Shown: one piece after another, positions 60,099-64,000 of the stretch | How positions within the stretch are numbered: position 1 is the stretch's first letter | How the letters are laid out: each line of letters begins with the position of its first letter | Source of the DNA: Leptospirales bacterium | GTDB lineage: Bacteria; Spirochaetota; Leptospiria; Leptospirales; Leptospiraceae | DNA: 64,000 nt | Assembly: GCA_013297885.1 (NCBI GenBank) | Contig: JAAFIR010000026.1 | Location: forward strand, 1 to 64,000 | Direction: 5' to 3' | Position numbers and translations under genes: made by a program | Notes under the pieces: generated by a model | Told to the model about the DNA's origin: nothing | The model's input: the letters and a program-made list of their open reading frames with translations, nothing else | The model's database searches: none

Positions 60099-60367
60099 AT
60101 GCCAGCAAAATCTATGTCTATGGAATCATTATATATATGTATTTTTATGATAATAAAAAACATAAATTACCGCATATTCATGTTCAATACCAAGATGAAG
60201 AAATTATACTTTCGATTCCTGATGGAAATATTTTGAAGGAAATCTAAAGCCAAAATAAATTAAAATTAGTTTATACTTGGTTAGAAATTCACCAAGAAGA
60301 GTTGATTGCAAATTGGAATTTAGCTGTAAAAGGGGAAAAGGTTTTTAATATAGAACCTTTAAAATAA
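60099..60367 (+). pseudogene. DUF4160 gene, frameshifted and with a stop codon
   Basis: An ATG at 60099, with GAGGA just upstream, opens MPAKSMS. One base is then missing, after which the DUF4160 body continues (YGIIIYMYFYDNKKHKLPHI, HVQYQDEEIILSIPDG), meets a TAA and resumes as LKLVYTWLEIHQEELIANW to 60367. DUF4160 proteins pair with DUF2442 proteins in toxin-antitoxin-like operons. The frame breaks suggest loss of function, unless sequencing errors caused both. Confidence 0.72.
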
Positions 60368-60368
60368 A

Positions 60369-60614
60369 ATGAACCCAAAAGTTATAAAAGCTAGAGCTAT
60401 AGGTAAATCTTTTTTATATTTAAAATTTACATCTGGAGAATCTGGATTATTTGATGTTAAAAACTATTGGAATAGCAGTTTTTTTAGTGAACTGCAAGAG
60501 AATGGTTATTTTAAAAAAGTTCAAGTTTGGAATGGGACTGTTAAATGGCCAAACGAACAAGACTTTGCACCAGAAACTTTATATTTAGAATCAAAAAAAA
60601 ACATTAGATATTAA
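60369..60614 (+). CDS. DUF2442 protein
   Basis: This 81-residue protein of the DUF2442 family (VIKARAIGKSFLYLKFTSGESGLFDVKNYW ... VKWPNEQDFAPETLYLES) starts one base after the stop of the broken DUF4160 gene. DUF2442 and DUF4160 usually occur together and are thought to form a toxin-antitoxin-type or DNA-binding pair. Here only this partner is intact. Confidence 0.85.
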   Translation: MNPKVIKARAIGKSFLYLKFTSGESGLFDVKNYWNSSFFSELQENGYFKKVQVWNGTVKWPNEQDFAPETLYLESKKNIRY

Positions 60615-60641
60615 CCTCTGCTCAACTAGTTCAGTGAAGTC

Positions 60642-60661
60642 CAGTTGGTCAAGACCCACTG
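60642..60661. repeat. Short CAGTGG palindrome, copy 3
   Basis: CAGTTGGTC and GACCCACTG around AA, following the DUF2442 gene by about 28 bp. A further CAACCCACTG word is at 60681-60690. Same family as 56428 and 56662. Confidence 0.55.
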
Positions 60662-60702
60662 TCTGGCATGATGGGTGTCACAACCCACTGAATTTTTCTA
60701 AA

Positions 60703-60883
60703 CTAGCGATAGTGATTCAAAATGTCTCGAAGAGAGTCGTGAAACGACCGAAGCATTTTGAAGCACGGGTCAGTTTTAGAAGTTTTAATTTCTAATTTTT
60801 GAAAAATAAAAATTTGCTTCTAAAACTGACATCGCCCAAAAAAAATAGGAAATTTTCAGAGGATGATTTATTGGGTTGTGTTC
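60703..60883 (+). repeat. Structured dispersed element, copy K, second member of the 190-bp direct repeat
   Basis: Core 60716-60837: outer helix GCGAT/ATCGC, inner GTG/CAC, with sequence nearly identical to copy J including the branched arm and the GTCAGTTTTAGAAG hairpin. The match to 56464-56654 continues through TTCAGAGGATG and GTTGTGTTC. The two copies are in the same orientation 4.2 kb apart. Confidence 0.82.
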
Positions 60884-60916
60884 AGTTGGGCTGGGATCCA
60901 ATGAACGAATTTGTGT

Positions 60917-62362
60917 TTAAGGTCCAGATACACAACGAATTTGATTCCCACCACCTTTTCCACTTAAAGGAATTGCACCAGCAGCAAAACCAATTAACCA
61001 GCCATTTGCGGCATTCCCATTTAAAGTAGTGGAAGACCAATAATTTGGTCCAGCACCAGTATTTGGAAAAATGGAAGTGTTAATAGTTGGTGAAGTAGCA
61101 ACACTCACATCTAGGATGCTATATAGTTCATTTATATTTGGGAGTCTCCAAGATCTACTTGCCAAATTTAATCCATTACAATAAGTTAAAGCTAATATCC
61201 AGCCTCCAGATCCGGCACTAGGAGTACCACTACAACTAGCATCATTTGTTAGAAGGCGACTGCATTTTTGCCAAACGAGACCAGTCAATTTATCTTGAAT
61301 GGTTCCATCTTGGTTATCAACAAAATTAGATGAAATATCTTTTTGTTGTCCAGAAACACAACGAGTCAAAGGAGTGCTTGTATTTTTTGCAACTGTTGAC
61401 GATCCAACACCATTTGTAAAATCAATAGTGTATGCGTTTGTTGGAGTAGCAACAACAGTTGTTGAGCTCCAAAAACTGACTCCTATTGCACCTGGAAAAA
61501 AAGAAGTATCTATCGCTGGGTTTAATGTACCATAATGGATTAATGTTTGAAGTTCAAAATACTTTGGCAATCTCCAAGTCCTTCCAGCAAAATTTAAAGA
61601 AGAACAAGCAGATATTGCTGTGGGGTAGTCTGTATTTGACGCTCCACCAATATTACAAAGTCCTCCACTTAATCCAAGAGGACATTGAAGCCAAGTCAAT
61701 CCAGTTTTATTGTCTGTTATAGTTTCATTCCCATTATTCACATAAGTTCCACCCGATCCAGATTGAAAAGCTCCATCCACTCCTGTTCCAGAACAAGCAA
61801 CTGGATTGCTAGCATCATAACAAAGAGATTGTCCAGTTTTTAATGGAAGATAAGAATATTCCGCTGTTGCAACTGCACTGTCAGTCATTCCAGATTTAGT
61901 AGCAATTGCTTTAAAAGTGAGACCTGCTATTGCCCAAAGATGAATCACAGCAGAAGGATTGTACAAAGTGGAAGAAGATGTGGGAGTTGTTCCATTTATT
62001 GTAAAATAAATATTTGCTCCTGGTGTTGAAGTGGTAATTGTTAGATACTGTGGAGTATTATAATTTCCGGAAGTTGGACTAAAAACTGGTGTTGCAACAG
62101 TACTAACACCTGTTCCAGTGGCAGTGCCTGTCCCAGTTGCCATTCCAGTAGTTGTTCCAGTTCCACCTCCTGTGCCAATTCCAGTTGAATTACCAGCTGA
62201 ATTTCTAGCGTTAAAAAAACAATAAGCAGAATTGTCTTGTCTAGCTAATCTTAAAAGCACTTCAAATTTAAATGCTTCTGATTTGTAATCACAAAATTTA
62301 TTTTTATTAAACTGCGGAACGCAAAAAAATAGTAGTGGGAAAGTTAAGTAAAAAAATTTCAT
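60917..62362 (-). CDS. DUF1566 (Lcl) lipoprotein with chitobiase-C-like domain
   Basis: This 481-residue lipoprotein begins with a hydrophobic signal (FFYLTFPLLFFCVPQF) and a likely lipid Cys at FC or FCDYK. A Gly/Thr-rich linker (residues about 58-90) is followed by a chitobiase/beta-hexosaminidase C-terminal-like domain (VFSPTSGNYNTPQYLTI, GANIYFTINGTTP), then two DUF1566/Lcl domains, each with the pattern DNKTGLTWxxC...WRLPxxxEL...FWSST...RCVSG. Lcl-type domains bind glycans or collagen-like surfaces. Typical of Leptospira-group surface proteins. It faces element K. Confidence 0.86.
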   Translation of the reverse strand: MKFFYLTFPLLFFCVPQFNKNKFCDYKSEAFKFEVLLRLARQDNSAYCFFNARNSAGNSTGIGTGGGTGTTTGMATGTGTATGTGVSTVATPVFSPTSGNYNTPQYLTITTSTPGANIYFTINGTTPTSSSTLYNPSAVIHLWAIAGLTFKAIATKSGMTDSAVATAEYSYLPLKTGQSLCYDASNPVACSGTGVDGAFQSGSGGTYVNNGNETITDNKTGLTWLQCPLGLSGGLCNIGGASNTDYPTAISACSSLNFAGRTWRLPKYFELQTLIHYGTLNPAIDTSFFPGAIGVSFWSSTTVVATPTNAYTIDFTNGVGSSTVAKNTSTPLTRCVSGQQKDISSNFVDNQDGTIQDKLTGLVWQKCSRLLTNDASCSGTPSAGSGGWILALTYCNGLNLASRSWRLPNINELYSILDVSVATSPTINTSIFPNTGAGPNYWSSTTLNGNAANGWLIGFAAGAIPLSGKGGGNQIRCVSGP

Positions 62363-62698
62363 AATTAAACTTTATAACAAAGAATGATTATAATACAATA
62401 CAATTTTTTATTATATCTAAGCATATTTTTTTTGGTTGTCTAATTTTGTATATCTCCTAAAGGATTTTAGAGAGCAGAGTTTTAAATTACGGGTTAGTTT
62501 TAGAAGTTTTAATTTCTAATTTAAATTTTTTAACAAATATCTCTCTCTAGAAAGAACAAAAAAAACTTGATTCTAAAAACTTGAATTTATACCAATTTAC
62601 TGTGATAAAGTAATTTTTGATTCGATAAAGAGTATGTCCCGATTCACTTTTTTTTTGAATTGCTTTAATTTATATAAAACGGTATAAGTCTAAATTAT
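62363..62698. other. Intergenic stretch with a degenerate element copy (L)
   Basis: No gene. Positions about 62471-62530 (ATTACGGGTTAGTTTTAGAAG, then TTTTAATTTCTAAT) match the central part of elements J and K but lack the outer helix, so this is a decayed copy. The remainder should hold the divergent promoters of the DUF1566 lipoprotein and the radical SAM gene. Confidence 0.5.
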
Positions 62699-64000
62699 AT
62701 GGCTACTATTGATTTAAAAAATCCCAAATCTAGACAAATTTCTACAATTTCATTACTCGAAAAAATGGAACGTCATTACAAATCGATTCCAATGGAAGCA
62801 ATTTTAAAACAAGATGTTTTGAGACTTGGAATTAATTTTTCTCCTGAGTCACTTTTATCTGGAGATTTTAAAGCCAAAGATTATTTTATATTTTCATTTG
62901 ACCACATTCCTGTTGCAGATTTAAAATCTGGAGTTCAATACAAAACTCCCGAAGAAATCAAAATTTCTGGGGGACATTTTAATTTAGATCCTACAGTAAT
63001 TTCCACACGCAATAATCCAAGTTCACCTTATCTTGTAAAATTAATTGAAAACAAACCTCATTTGGTACTCGACGAAATTGATCTCGGCGTTTTAGAATTT
63101 CCTCCAATTCCATCTTGGTATTCACACAAAACAAAATCAGGTAAATTGCCAGGAGAAATTGCACCAGTTATTGAATGGGGATATTTAATTTATCTCACTG
63201 TATTTCGAAATTGCCAATACTTTGGTAAAGATGAAGAATGTGCTTACTGTGACATCAATCATAATTATAGACAACAAAAAAATAACGGTCGTCCCTACAC
63301 AGGTGTAAAAGACATTGAAGATATTTTAGAAGTATTTTCTTGGATTGATGCAGAAGACAAAATAGCAAAAGTGTACACCATTACTGGTGGTTCAGTGCTG
63401 ACAAATTTAAAGAAAAAAAATGAAGTTGATTTTTATTTAGAATACCCAACTGAAATTGAAAAAAAATTTCCCGGTCGCTTTATGGGAAAATTAGTAGCAC
63501 AAGCTTTTGAAAAAGAAGACTGCAAAAAATTTTCTGATGCAGGTATAAAAGTTTATCATCCAAATTATGAAGTTTGGGACAAAGAACTTTTCAAAAAAAT
63601 CTGTCCGGGCAAAGAAGCTTGGATTGGAAGAGATACTTGGATTCGAAGAGTTGTGGATTCAGCAGAAGTATTTGGTCCGTCTTATGTGATTCCAAATTTT
63701 GTAGGGGGGGTAGAGCTTTCTGAGCCATATGGTTTTAAAACTGTTAAAGAAGCAATCGACTCTACTTCAGAGGGTTTAGAATTTTTTATGTCCAAAGGTA
63801 TCATGCCTCGATTCACTGCTTGGTGTCCAGAACCATACACAACACTTGGCACACAAGCTGGTCCACCACTTGAATATTTTTGTGAGCTTCTCACTTCATG
63901 GAAAAATATTTTTGAAAAATACAATTTACCAACTCCTCCCGGTTATGGTGAGCCCGGTGTTGGCAAAGCTGTATTTTCTGTAAGTGCATTTATGGATGTG
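62699..64000 (+). CDS. Radical SAM protein (partial at window end)
   Basis: The ATG at 62699 opens a frame that stays open for 434 codons to the window end. An unusual iron-sulphur ligand set C172-x8-C181-x2-C184 (FRNCQYFGKDEECAYCDIN) replaces the standard C-x3-C-x2-C. The core TIM-barrel continues with IAKVYTITGGSVL (GGE-like strand), VYHPNYEVW and IPNFVGGVELS. A run of seven G's (63704-63710) is in frame in VGGVE. The family includes spirochaete and cyanobacterial enzymes of unknown substrate. No ribosome site is obvious before the ATG. Confidence 0.82.
   Translation, partial: MATIDLKNPKSRQISTISLLEKMERHYKSIPMEAILKQDVLRLGINFSPESLLSGDFKAKDYFIFSFDHIPVADLKSGVQYKTPEEIKISGGHFNLDPTVISTRNNPSSPYLVKLIENKPHLVLDEIDLGVLEFPPIPSWYSHKTKSGKLPGEIAPVIEWGYLIYLTVFRNCQYFGKDEECAYCDINHNYRQQKNNGRPYTGVKDIEDILEVFSWIDAEDKIAKVYTITGGSVLTNLKKKNEVDFYLEYPTEIEKKFPGRFMGKLVAQAFEKEDCKKFSDAGIKVYHPNYEVWDKELFKKICPGKEAWIGRDTWIRRVVDSAEVFGPSYVIPNFVGGVELSEPYGFKTVKEAIDSTSEGLEFFMSKGIMPRFTAWCPEPYTTLGTQAGPPLEYFCELLTSWKNIFEKYNLPTPPGYGEPGVGKAVFSVSAFMDV

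Noticed and set aside
4758-60837. CRISPR array or riboswitch reading of the dispersed elements
   Set aside because: The copies are kilobases apart, not regularly spaced, and have no constant downstream gene or orientation.
63704-63710. G7 run in the radical SAM gene as a phase-variation site
   Set aside because: Only seven bases, inside a conserved Gly-Gly segment of a probable metabolic enzyme; too weak without read-level variation.

Overview
The window is AT-rich DNA (hand-counted ordinary stretches are about one third G+C) from a diderm bacterium that best fits a low-GC relative of Leptospira (Spirochaetota, Leptospirales). The reasons are the many lipoproteins with spirochaete-style loose lipoboxes, their Ig-like, NHL, DUF1566 and chitobiase-C domains on Gly/Thr-rich linkers, an LpxD lipid A gene, an ExbB-ExbD-ExbD-TonB cluster, and the order alaS-recX-rpsI-rplM beside comEC-rsmA-patatin. 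No tRNA, rRNA, CRISPR array or complete insertion sequence was seen. The assignment is inference from gene content, not from a marker phylogeny.

Layout. 1-7.4 kb: surface lipoproteins (one Ig-repeat protein with a G11 tract, two tandem beta-propeller paralogues), a PD-(D/E)XK-like protein and yajQ. 7.6-12.4 kb: a DUF6882-like protein, then alaS, recX, rpsI and rplM on the minus strand. 12.5-16.2 kb: comEC, rsmA and patatin in an overlapping plus-strand operon. 16.3-19.4 kb: an accessory patch of small duplicated genes and decaying gene modules, with a phosphatase. 19.8-25.5 kb: a sugar-nucleotide epimerase, a TrkH-type K+ transporter, YceI with a tiny secreted acidic protein, and an NHL lipoprotein. 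25.6-29 kb: a large membrane protein and an ECF sigma / anti-sigma pair. 29.7-38.4 kb: cstA, epmA, a GAF-GAF-sigma54 activator, a HAMP-SpoIIE phosphatase and an archaeal-type GAPDH homologue. 38.4-40.7 kb: the TonB energising operon. 41.2-51.5 kb: an M30 protease lipoprotein, a hybrid histidine kinase, a glycoside hydrolase, lpxD and a three-gene secreted-protein operon. 51.6-62.4 kb: a lipoprotein-rich accessory region with toxin-antitoxin genes and repeats. 62.7 kb to the end: a radical SAM gene cut by the window edge.

The main discovery candidate is a family of dispersed intergenic elements (about 90-220 bp, at least 11 copies, both strands). Their sequences vary widely, but they share one fold: an outer helix (GCGAA/TTCGC, GCAAA/TTTGC, GCATT/AATGC, GCGTT/AACGC or GCGAT/ATCGC), an inner 3-bp helix that covaries in step (GGG/CCC, GAG/CTC, GTG/CAC, ACG/CGT, AGG/CCT), conserved GATTGAAG and GAAAGC strands, and two variable hairpins. 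The compensatory changes argue for a selected RNA or single-stranded DNA structure. Copies sit between convergent, divergent and tandem genes, so they do not look like a cis-regulator of one gene class.

Other points of interest are two poly-G tracts placed for phase variation, a lipoprotein whose NHL half is compositionally foreign, a repeated two-gene module in decay, and a 4.2-kb segment with toxin-antitoxin genes and lipoproteins bounded by direct repeats.
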